Shown: piece by piece, positions 12,056-22,085 of the stretch
Layout: each line of letters starts with the position of its first letter
Numbering within the stretch: position 1 is the first letter of the stretch
NCBI GenBank assembly: GCA_029379385.1
Contig: CM055606.1
Span: 4,774,001 to 4,838,000, forward strand
From: Quillaja saponaria
Taxonomy: Eukaryota > Streptophyta > Magnoliopsida > Fabales > Quillajaceae
Direction: 5' to 3'
DNA length: 64,000 nt
Program-made: the position numbers and the translations under genes
The notes under the pieces: generated by a model
Seen by the model: the letters and a program-made list of their open reading frames with translations, nothing else
Database searches by the model: none
What the model was told of the DNA's origin: nothing

Positions 12056-14215
12056 TGTCACACCCCCATGTAAAGGTATGACTGGCCGGAAGAATAGATA
12101 CCCAAACTTTCGTGACCCTGAATCCACAATGACCAAACACAACTGACTCTTATACAATTTATAATTAAGACCAAGAAAACCTATCTGAATCAAAATACAG
12201 ACATAATCAGGCTATGAGACATAAATATTTACTTTTAGTTCGGCAGAGATTCCCAATAAAGTAGTTCCTGCCCAACAGCATATACACCAATAACCTGGTA
12301 TAATTCACGATTAAACCATAATATCAAAATACTCATAGGAGCTCTGCTCCTAACCACACTTTGAATTACCATAGTTAATTCAATATACACAACAAAACAT
12401 AACACCTAAAATGACTGCAAGTGTCGCCCTATCAGCTTCAAGCATGTGACTTCGGGATGTACCTTACCGCATTAGTATCAGTAGGTAACAAATCTTGACA
12501 CAGCGAACTGGATTTTTCCTGATACTAAAAAAACAATCACAGAAGAAGGAATGAGTCACAAAGACTCAGTGAGTAAATCACGTACCCAGAGAGTACCAGC
12601 ATCACCCAACACATATATCACTAATTAATCTCATGTCTAAACTTATTTCACTTGTATTTACTTATACTTATCATACAACAACTATTCATATATTTCACAT
12701 TTTTCAATATAACCAATTGACGCAAAACAATCAAAGCACACAAGCAAGCAATGGGCCAACGAGTAACCCAGCCCCGCACAACAGTATCACCCCCTACCGG
12801 GCATTTACGCGCCCGCACAACAAATTAATCTTCGTACACAATCCATCCCACCGGGGCTGAGCACTCAATTTAAAAGAAAACATTTATCAGAATCAGAATT
12901 TCTCATGATTTTAAATCAGGGTATCCTAGGTGCACCTGGACTTTTAATTTCAGAAATGAAAATCATTTTTCAGAAAATGTTCACGAGTTGGCCCTTATCA
13001 AACACAATCAATGTCAATCACAGTAACCAATATCAAGAAAACATTATTTAAGCAAATTACTGAAATACTCCACTAGTTTACTTTCCATATATCACACATA
13101 TTCAAATAAACATATAATTGCATATAAGAATCTAGAAACCAAAGAGTACGTAATTCACTCACAGCACAAATACGTGGTTCGGCAGTCCGTCTAGGCTGTG
13201 ATGGTGTCGAAATATTCTTGACACGCTCTGAAGCTGAAGCTAAAAATCATAAGTTCATTGGTTACTAATTAATCATTCAAAAATTAATTTTACGATCTCT
13301 TAATCGTACGTGATTATGTCTAATATACTTCTTAAACCTAGGTTAATTACTTCAATTTATTCACTAATTAAAATTCTATAACTTATGTTAATCTAGTCAA
13401 ATTTTATTTATTTAATATTATTATCATTGTTAGTATTTTATATATATATATATATATTAAACCAAGCTCACGGCCTGATTTTCCCCTTCCCTGCCGTGAT
13501 CTTTCTCTCCAAAATTCCATCACTAGACAAGCCAATCCACTTATATTTTCCACCTCTACTGTTCATCTCTTTAACCCTCTGTTTGTGCCCCCAATTACAC
13601 TCACGGCTTGCACTGGCAGTAGCTCCCAGGCAGCCTATGCAACACCAAAGAACAACCACCATCAAACCATGCGCCAAGGAAGAAATCACTACCCCTGAAA
13701 TTTTAATTTTCCATGCCTTCCCCTGTATATTCCTTGGCTGTACCAGCCCTTGGATAGCAACACAAAACAGGGGAGGTAAAAGCATGGCAGTAAAACTACC
13801 TTATACCGTCCCCTCAACCAGCCATATACCTTCCTTGTTCCAACTAAACCAATTAATCATCACTCACACATGAAAGGAAAAGAAAGTCCACGCAAGGGTT
13901 TAAACAAAATCTACACATTCAACACCACAACAGAAAAAATCAGAAATCAGGATAGCTATCCTACCTACAACAAGAGAAGAAATAGGAAGGAGCTGCTACT
14001 CACCCCTAGGCCTTCAACCCTTTCATTTGTGACCAACGTTCTCAGTTGCAAGTGAAAAAAAAATAGGCAGAAGCTTGGTTGATCTTCACTATGGCGGTCA
14101 TGGAACTTGATGAATGAAGATCGGCCAATCATAGGGAGGAAAGGAAAAAAATCTGAAGTAATAAAATATTGGAAAGAAAGCTACCTACGTAATATACTAA
14201 TAAGTACCTCGTGCC
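12056..14215 (+). repeat. Dispersed repeat TGTCACACCCC family, copy C
   Basis: Starts TGTCACACCCCC at 12056 and follows copy B block by block to about 13100: GGTATGACTGGCCGGAAG, GGAGCTCTGCTCC, GACTCAGTGAGT, GCCAACGAGTAACCC, the CCACCGGGGCTGAGCACTC block and CCTAGGTGCACCTGG. The remainder to about 14215 is less similar and its end is uncertain. Open frames inside are short and unrelated to known families. Confidence 0.55.
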
Positions 14216-14528
14216 CACAACTATATAAGTGTATATCAAGTCTTCTAATTTATATATATATACATGTCAAGTCTTTGTCTCCCACTTCCTTTTATTATAT
14301 TTATATATATATCAATTTAAAGTTTCCTTAAAATATCTCTCTTTTAACATAAAATTTAAGTTCTAATCACCCATCAAGATGTGATTATTAATTTTATAAT
14401 TATACATATTAATTAGGTTGTACTTAAATTAAATTCACATATAATTTTTTTATTTTTTTATTATAATTAAATCAACTAATGATAATGTATATATAACAAT
14501 TACGTACGAAAATTCTAACACATATATT

Positions 14529-15160
14529 AAACTATCGAGTTATTACATTCTTGATGATGATGGTAATTTAATTTTTGCTTATGCTTCTTATCTGGATTTT
14601 AAATCTAATATGGAGGCTTAATTTGAAGCTCTCTTAGAAGGTTTGAAGTGTGAGGCTGCAAGTATTTCTTCTATTATTGTTAACTCTAATTCTCTTACAC
14701 TAGTGCTTTGTGTGTTATCTTCTAAAAATCCTTTATGGAAACTTCATCGTAAATTAAGGATTTGTTTCGTCTGATGCAAACTCTTCATGTATCCATTTCT
14801 CATTGTTTTCGGGAGAGCAAATTAGTTGTAGATTATTTCGCTAATTTGGCTTGCGATTTTAAAGTTGTTTTCTTTTGGGATTCAACATCCTTACTCTCGA
14901 CCAAAGTTCGAGACCTTCTTGAGTTAGATAAACAGTAAGTCTTTTATCTTAGAATTGTAAAAAGTAGTTGGTTTTTTCTCAGTTTTTTTAATTCCTGTAA
15001 TAGGATAGTACCCCAAGTTTAGTTTTGTAAGCTTTCTGTTGTTCCTTGGTTATGACTCAACTCTGGCCAAGTTTATGTATTCTGTATTTTGTTTTCATTA
15101 ATAAAATTTTAAGGATTGACCTAAGTCTTACTTAAGTTTGGGTTTCTAAAAAAAAAAAAT
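14529..15160 (+). pseudogene. LINE 3' fragment with RNase H-like domain
   Basis: Conceptual translation gives a plant LINE C-terminal RNase H-like (RVT_3) pattern: ILDDDGNLIFAYASYL, then NMEA, a stop, FEALLEGLKCEAA and further shifted pieces. Stops and frameshifts show it is dead. About 200 bp of 3' UTR-like sequence with AATAAAATTTTAA leads to an A tract at about 15148-15159, as expected for the 3' end of a truncated LINE insertion. Confidence 0.65.
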
Positions 15161-15349
15161 AGTACTCTTAATATTTATTAATTCATAATATTTTCTTAAA
15201 AAATTAATTCATAAATTTAAGAAGAACTAAAAACATTATAGTTATTAAGAACTTAATACACAAAATAAAAATTGAGAAATTCAATCTTAACTACAAATTA
15301 TATATAGTTATTGATTTTTTTTTTCTTTTTGTGAATTAAAAGTTAAAAC

Positions 15350-16395
15350 AATAATATTATAATCAAGAAAACTATATTCTTAATATTTCTTTTAATTCAT
15401 AGTAATTTTTTAAATTAAATTTGTATTAGAAGAACTTAAAAACTTGTGATTATTAGGAACTATTAAACAAAATAAATTTAAGAAATTCAATTTTAATTAC
15501 TATTGACATATAATTATTTAAAAAAATATATAGATTTATTAATATTGAGAAGAATTAGTAAATAAGAAATCAGTAGTTCTAAAATAATTATAATGCTATT
15601 GATATTAAAATGGAGAAGTTTTTTTTAAAAAAAAGTAATTTATTTGAAGCGAAATAACAACTAAAGGAAAATATGCAATAACAAAAACTCATAAATGTAT
15701 TTAATATATTAAAAATTTCCACCATTATACCACTTTTATATATAGTATAGAAGTATAGATATAGATTAAAATGATGAAGAATTAGGAAATAAGTAAAATC
15801 TAAAATAAAATAAAGATTCTATTTGAAGCAAAATGACAACTAAAAAGTATTTTTATAATAATAAAAACTCATAAGGGTATAAGAAAATAAATTTTATTCT
15901 ACTAAACCACTTTTATATTTATAAACAAATAGGTAAATTTAATTAAAAAATGTTAAATTCATATTTATAATATTTCTTTTTTAATTCTTAAGATTGAATG
16001 AAGAATTAAAAGTTAAAACAATAATATTATAATCATGAAAATTATACTCTTAATATTTTTTAATTCATAGTATTTAAAAGAAATTAATTCATAAATATGA
16101 GAAGAACAAAAAATATATTTTAATTATTAGAAACTTATTAATCAAAAAAATTGAGAAATTCATTCTTATTTACTATTGATATAAAATTATTAAAAAAATT
16201 ATAAATTTATTCATATTGAGAAGAATTAGTAAAAAGAGAAGTAATAGTTATAAAATAATTACAATCCTATTGATATTAAAATAGAGAAAATTAAAAAAAT
16301 ATTAAAAAATAATAATAAAAATAATAGATTTGAAGCAAAATAACAAAGTAACTATGTAGTAATAAAAACTCATAAGGGTATATTATAGATATAGA
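15350..16395. repeat. Two similar AT-rich units with Helitron-like ends
   Basis: Units at about 15350-15765 and 16018-16395 share AATAATATTATAATCA, TTAATTCATAGTA, AGAAGAATTAGTAAA and CTATTGATATTAAAAT in the same order. Each ends on the plus strand in a TAGATATAGAT-type motif, whose complement is a TC-start Helitron-like 5' end. A related but shorter block lies between them at about 15780-15960, and similar sequence lies at about 11640-11900. Non-coding. Confidence 0.55.
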
Positions 16396-16609
16396 TAATA
16401 TGATATGACATTCATAACAATAAAAATAGTTTGTCACTATCCAAAGATATAAACACTACAAATTTTAGTAACCAAGAGATATAACACTATAAAAATATAA
16501 AATAATAAATAATAATAATCATAAACACCCAAAGTTTAAACAATAATTTTCGATGGCCACATGCTCCAGAAGGTATAATTTTTAACTTTCTAAAGGAAAT
16601 TGAAGGTGG

Positions 16610-18258
16610 GAACGAAGCCAATAGGCTTTTGCCTCCTACGCGACACTTTTTTGTCTTGGATCAAGTGGTTTGTGCCTCAAACACCTAGGTGAAGCTCAAT
16701 ATGGATGGTGCTTCAAGAGGGAATACAGGACTAGCTAGTATAACAGGTATAATTTGAAAAAGTCAAGGCTACTGGGAGTATAGTTTTGGCCAGAAAATAG
16801 GTTGGTGTTGTTCTGTTAGAACCGAGTTGTGAGCTTTGAGGCTATGTCTATTGGCTGCTTGGAATAGAAGATTCAAGAGGATCTTGGTTGAAGTTAGGGG
16901 TGAGCAAGAGGTTGGTTCGGCTTGGTTTTGAGCCTTTTTCCTACTAACCCACCTTTTTCAGTTTGTCAAAATTTAGCACCAACTAAACAACCGAATATAT
17001 TAGTTTCTAAATTTTTCCAACCGTAATAATATTGATTAATTTTCAGTCAGTTTTGGTCTTTATCACCAAAATAATATAGCATTGAAATCTCAAATTTAGA
17101 CGCTAAAGACACAAAATCAGTACTGAGAATAAAATTATTGACTTTGATTCGAAAAATGATTACATATTAAAAATGGTCAAACTCAAATTTTAAAAAACAA
17201 TAAAAGAAGTCAAAAATGGAAGGAAAAAAAAAAGATCTAAAGAAATATAATCATTTCTATAAATAATAATTGGATTATAGGTAAAAGAAGAATCAAACAT
17301 GAAGTGAAAAATGAAGCAGAAAATCGGATGCTCCTTTTTTTTTAAGAACAAAATTCTGTTCAACTTCGATGCTTAGAGAAAGAGATCGAATGATTCACCA
17401 TCCAATTAGACTTCTTATAAATCATCCACCGAAATCCTTCAAGCAGGTGAAGAGAGAGAAGAAGCAGAGAAAACATTGAAGCTTTGAAGAAGTAGAAAAG
17501 AAAAAAAAAGCAAGAGATAAAGCTCTGTTCTCTCTTCACTCTCTGCTCTCTTTTCACTCTCTTTGCCTGGCGGCTGAGTAGAAAAGAAAGAAACATAAGT
17601 TACAATTTAGGTTTTGTTTTCACATATGACTTGGGCCGAGACTTCTTAGTTTTATGGGCTAAGACTTGTTACTTTTTATTTTTATTTTTATAGGCTTGAA
17701 TTAGACAAGATAGTGGTCTAAATCTAAAACTTTGGACTCCTATGTTAAATAATTCGGTTGGGTCAATTATCTAATTAGCAAAAATTGCACGACCTATAAA
17801 ACCAACTCACTCAGTAAATAATGTAAAATTTTCAACCTACTACTCATCCATCTTTTTCGATTTAAGTTGGATTGGGTTATTTTAGGTCGGGTACGAGTCA
17901 TATTTTCAATTTTTCAGGTATGATGCTCACCCCTAGTTGAAGTGGATTCGCAAATAGTTTTACAGCTTATTAACAAGATGGATTGCAGCCTCAATGAGCT
18001 TAAGCCCTTGATTTGTGACATTCATAGAATTTTGAGCATGGATTGTGAAGTTCATTTGTCCCACATTTATCTCGAGGTCAATCGAGTAACTGATGCCCTA
18101 GCCAATTTTACTCTGGATAATGGTGATTTTGAGATGGATTGGGCATAAGTTCCTCTGTTATTCTGATTTTGTATAGGTAGCTTAGCAACATAGAATTGTC
18201 ATAAACGTTTCTTAGTTTTCTTGTTGTTGTCTTTTCTTTCCCTTCAATCAAAAAATAA
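16610..18258 (+). pseudogene. LINE RNase H domain, split by an hAT insertion
   Basis: The left part (to 16894) reads VKLNMDGASRGNTGLASITG, a stop, and later GWCCSVRTEL, a stop, ALRLCLLAAWNRRFKRILVEV. The right part (from 17944) reads DSQIVLQLINKMDCSLNELK and ends with EVNRVTDALANF and MDWA at 18146, with a stop at 18148. Joined, this is the RVT_3 RNase H-like domain of plant LINEs, with the conserved acidic positions in MDGAS, RTEL, EVDSQ and VTDALAN. The two halves are in register across one copy of an 8-bp duplication. In-frame stops show it was not functional as read. An A-rich end lies near 18250. Confidence 0.75.
16895..17935. mobile_element. Non-autonomous hAT transposon, 1041 bp
   Basis: Terminal inverted repeats TAGGGGTGAGCA (16895-16906) and TGCTCACCCCTA (17924-17935) are perfect over 12 bp. 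They are flanked by a perfect 8-bp target duplication, GTTGAAGT (16887-16894 and 17936-17943). An 8-bp duplication with this TIR type identifies the hAT superfamily. No transposase frame is visible, so the copy depends on an autonomous relative. It interrupts a LINE RNase H frame, which gives the order of insertion. Confidence 0.92.
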
Positions 18259-18393
18259 CAATACAATCTTCATTAATTTTTCTGCCTTAAAATGTTACCA
18301 AAACATTGATAATATCAAAATTTAAAAATTGTAGTTAAATTAGACTTTCCATTTGATAGTTTATTTCATAAGTATGTAGAATTTTTTCGCAAA

Positions 18394-18398
<5 letters not shown>

Positions 18399-18434
<36 letters not shown>
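18399..18434. repeat. (AT)n microsatellite
   Basis: About 18 AT units at the apparent left edge of the LTR element. Confidence 0.95.
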
Positions 18435-18438
<4 letters not shown>

Positions 18439-19139
18439 ATCATTTGGGTGTTTATGATTATGTATTATTTTATATTTTTATAAGGTGAAATTAATATTTA
18501 AGAAATTATTTTGTAGTATTTACTAGTATGCATTTAGATTTTATTGTATTTATATTTATATCTTATGGTTTTATTGTATCTTATATATTGGCATGTTATG
18601 TATTATTTAAGAATCTTTTGACAAATTAAAATTAAATTGTATGTTTGTAAGTTTCTCAAACCCTAATTTCGTTCAACTCTCTCTATTTTCTTGTTCCTTT
18701 ACCTATTTCCCTCATTTCTCCATCTTTTTCTAACAATTTCCACTAAAATCTCTATTTCTTCACATGTCCAGCAAAAAATTTGGTATCAGTGCCAGAATTT
18801 TTGACTTTCAACACTTGTAAACACCGAAATCTGTTGCAAATTATCTTGTTTACTGCTCCTATACCATCTACCACCTTACACCGCCACAGTACTTAAATCC
18901 TTTCCATTGTCTAAGAGGACCACCTGAACCCATCAAAAACCCTGATTTCAAAGCCTAAAACCACAAAACCACCGCCATTAGCAATATTTTTCTTTGTCCG
19001 ACATCACCACTGAGATTGGAAGTTTTCGAGCTATGACTTACAAAAAAATGTAGTTAACCGACTCCACATCCGTTCTTGCGCATCCATGCACTGCCTGAGA
19101 TAGGCGCTTAGCGCCCTACTCATCCACGCTTCAAACACC

Positions 19140-20475
19140 AGTGCATCAGTAAGTGCTTTCTAGTGCCATATCATTAGAGGGAGAAAAACTTACATAGAGT
19201 GAATCCACCACATCACTCTTGTGGTAAGTCAATAAATGACTGCCATATGGTTAAGTAATTCATGTCAGCAATACAGTCAATAATATACAATCTAACTCTA
19301 AAATTGACTAACTCAACCCTACCCCCCACCATCCCCTTTCTCTCTCCCCTTGCCAACTCTCTCTCTAAAACTCCATCCTCTACTGTCCTATGTGTCTCTC
19401 CACCCAGTATGATTATATTTTAAGGAAATTATTGGGGTCATTTGCTTATAAGTAGTGTGAAGCCCTCTAGCATTAGTAATGTAGGAGTTACCACATTGAC
19501 ACCCCCTTTAATGTGAGGTGGAACCCAGCAATCATGGACTTAGCTTTAATATCATCATCTTGGAGTCTGACTCTTGAAAACTATTCAATTGGTTACAAGA
19601 TGAGAGACTCATTTGCTTAGTAGTGTGAAACATTCTAGCCTTAACAATGTGAGAGTTATCATATTAACATAAATAAATTTAAAATATTAACAATCGCAAA
19701 GCAAAATTAAACCATGAAAAAACTGTGACAAAAAATCATATGGGCATAATGTAAGATTTCGGGATGGAAAGTCAGAGACGGTAGAGGGGAAGGTTCGAAT
19801 TTGAACTTAGTAGCACGAAATGTCAGTTCTTTATTTGCTAGCCCATGCTTAGAAATTCATGGTATCCTAGCAACTTGGCTTCAGATATAGTTGTTATTTT
19901 AAAAAAGTTTATTGAGATTGGTGACTGTGTGCATTTAGTGTACAAATTGTTGTTAGTGGTTGGAGACTTAAATGAAAAGCTAAGTACCTAAGTTAGGTTT
20001 TTTATTGGGGCTTTGGGGGTTTTCTTCATTCTCTTTGTTTAATCTGTAATTGTATTTGGGGTCGTGTCCTTCAGATTTCAGTGATGAATCATAGTTTTAG
20101 GGCTCTAGAGTCCCAAATGCAAGCGGCATTTAAGCCGAGGCAGTAGTACATGAGAGGTATAAGTATGAGGTCTTCGATGATGAAGGAGAAGGAAAAGAAG
20201 ATAACATTATTCCTTAAGATAAAAAAAAGGATGGAGTTTTAGAAAGAGACGATGGCTAGCAAAGGGAAGAGAGAAAGGGGATGGAGAAAGTAAGGTTGGT
20301 TTAGTCATTTAGGTTAGTTAATTTTAGAGTTTGGTTAATTTGTTATTAATTATATTGCTGATGTGGATTACTTAACCATATGGCAGTCATTTATTGAATT
20401 ACTGTAAGAGTGACGTGGTGGAGTCATTCTATGTAATTTTTCTCCATTAGACGACGTAAGCGCTTAAATCATGTA
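19140..20475. mobile_element. Long-inverted-repeat DNA element (nested)
   Basis: The left arm (about 19165-19400) and the complement of the right arm (about 20225-20460) match over roughly 200 bp. Shared blocks include CAATAAATGACTGCCATATG, GGTTAAGTAAT, CTCTAAAATT and CATCCCCTTTCTCTC, then AAAACTCCATCC. Such long arms fit a Mutator-type MITE, but no target duplication was resolved. It lies inside the decayed LTR element. The centre is non-coding as far as I can see. Confidence 0.7.
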
Positions 20476-21283
20476 TGAGCATCTTATGTGAAATTGTCCT
20501 ACATCAAATTTTGTCTAACATATTATGTCCAAGCACATCTTCTGATCTTCACTTCAAGGTTGTTCTATTTAGTATAAGGTTGTTCTATTTAGCATTAAGT
20601 TGAATTTTAACCCAATACACTACCTAATTAATTTTTAACCCAAAGCCATGCTCTAGTCACAGGTTGACTAAACCAAGCTTAAGTTGTTTAATTTATTTTA
20701 GTTTTTTTTTTTTTTTCAATTACTTAAGTTGTTGGGAATCTAATGCTAGGTGCTGAATTTACTTTCAAGAATAAAAAAAAAAAAATTATTTATTTGTTAT
20801 GTTTTTGTTCCTCATTTTTTAAATATATCATTAGAGAGCATCTTGATTGTACTTTGTCTTGATAACCTGAAGCCATAAAATATAAGGATGGTACTATAAT
20901 TAAGCGTATTGAGATTCATTTAGATATCACTATACAATTTCTTGATTACACCTTTAGGATTTTGATTGTCATAGAATTATTTGAGTTGTATCCTGAGCGT
21001 CAACCCGATGTCTTTGCTGATCCTATGTGCTTTTCTCACTAAAATCTTTATTTGTCAACATCAGGTTTTGTTATATTCCTTATTTACAAAAATGGGGATA
21101 TGATTATTGTTTGGTCATGTTTGTATTTGAATTGATAAATTATCTTAGTTATGACCAACCGAGCAATACACCCTAGTACACCCAATCTCATCAAACCTCA
21201 ATGTTATCCCAAAATTATAAATCTAAACCTATAAACACTTATATGGAAAACACTAACAAAAAACTCGATGAGTTAATGCGATA

Positions 21284-21718
21284 ATGGGTGAGGTGCTTGC
21301 AATGTTGGGTTTAGACCATGATGAACATGAATTAGTTATGGTTGAGATAATATTCAAGTACAAGAAAACTTGTAAGAAATTAATGACTTCAGAGTTAAGC
21401 TTTACTTCACTAGCACCTGACGATAGTACTCATGATTGTGAAGTCGAAGATGCTCCTAAGCCGCTTGCACCAAAGGATGACCATTAAACACATGCAGTTG
21501 ATGCTACCTAGGACCAACCATTTGAGCTTACTACTTCACTACTGAAGGTTGAGAGTCAAGACCATGAATCTGATGATGTTCATGAGCCACTCGCTTTGGA
21601 TGATGAGGTTACAATTGTAGATATGGTTATGCTAGTTGACATTCCAGAGCTACTTGCGACAGATTCTGAGGATATAGTTGCAGCAATGATTGAGACAGCT
21701 GACATTCCAAGCAAGTAG
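21284..21718 (+). pseudogene. Acidic reading frame of the LTR element, two stops
   Basis: A single frame of 145 codons is interrupted only by TAA at 21485 and TAG near 21509. It starts MGEVLAMLGLDHDEHEL and contains CEVEDAPKPLAPKDD and, later, HESDDVHEPLALDDE and IPELLATDSEDIV. It is strongly acidic and has an internal near-repeat (two PLA..D blocks). I do not recognise a family. Its place just upstream of the right LTR suggests it belongs to that element. Confidence 0.45.
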
Positions 21719-22085
21719 ATGCAATTTAAGATGAGATTGTTGAGATTATCTATATTCTAGATATCAAGCATATTGATTTTGTTATCTTTTATCTCTCCTC
21801 GCTATAAAACTCAGAGGTGGAGTTTTTTCCAAGAAAAGGTGAATAATGGAGAACAAGATTATTATCATTTAGGAGAGTTTATGAATATTTTATATTTTTA
21901 TTATGTAGAATTAGAAACTTAAAAACTTATTAGTAGTATTTACCTAGAGTGTTTTAGATTTTATGTTGTTTATATTCATATCATCACTGATCGGAATCCC
22001 AGAATTTCCCAGAAATTCCTACCTTTCCCCTAAATTTTGGCAATCTATCTGAGTCAAGCTTTGATTTGTTTCTCTTTCCTTTTCC

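Larger units (their letters stand above)
11434..15765 (-). mobile_element. Possible non-autonomous Helitron (composite)
   Basis: On the minus strand the right edge begins TCTATATCTATACTTC (TC start at 15765, preceded by A). The left edge ends CACGAAAGCTAG (at 11434, followed by T) after a GC-rich stretch GCGCAACACGCGTACCACG. TC start, CTRR end and insertion between A and T are the known Helitron terminal rules. The 3' hairpin is weak. No Rep/helicase coding is visible. Repeat copy C and a LINE fragment lie inside and would be later insertions or captured cargo. The termini are short, so chance agreement is possible. Confidence 0.35.
18395..21985 (+). mobile_element. Decayed LTR retrotransposon
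   Basis: A primer-binding site TGGTATCAGTGCC (18781-18793; two or fewer changes from the initiator tRNA-Met type) follows a region ending GTCCAGCA. The upstream region (about 18437-18560) resembles 21859-21980: both contain ATTATTATCATTT, a TTTATATTTTTAT block, TAGTATTTAC and TTTAGATTTTAT. Just before the right copy, CAGAGGTGGAGTTTTTTCC and AAGAAAAGG resemble the polyprotein end and polypurine tract of Ty3/gypsy elements. The left LTR start is masked by an AT microsatellite and the right LTR is truncated next to the methyltransferase gene. Most coding sequence is gone. Confidence 0.65.

Noticed and set aside
13427..13873. 148-codon plus-strand frame in repeat copy C
   Set aside because: No resemblance to a known protein. 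The opposite strand is open too, and the frame is not kept in copy B.
17360..17596. Minus-strand frame inside the hAT element as transposase
   Set aside because: Low-complexity and without hAT transposase motifs.
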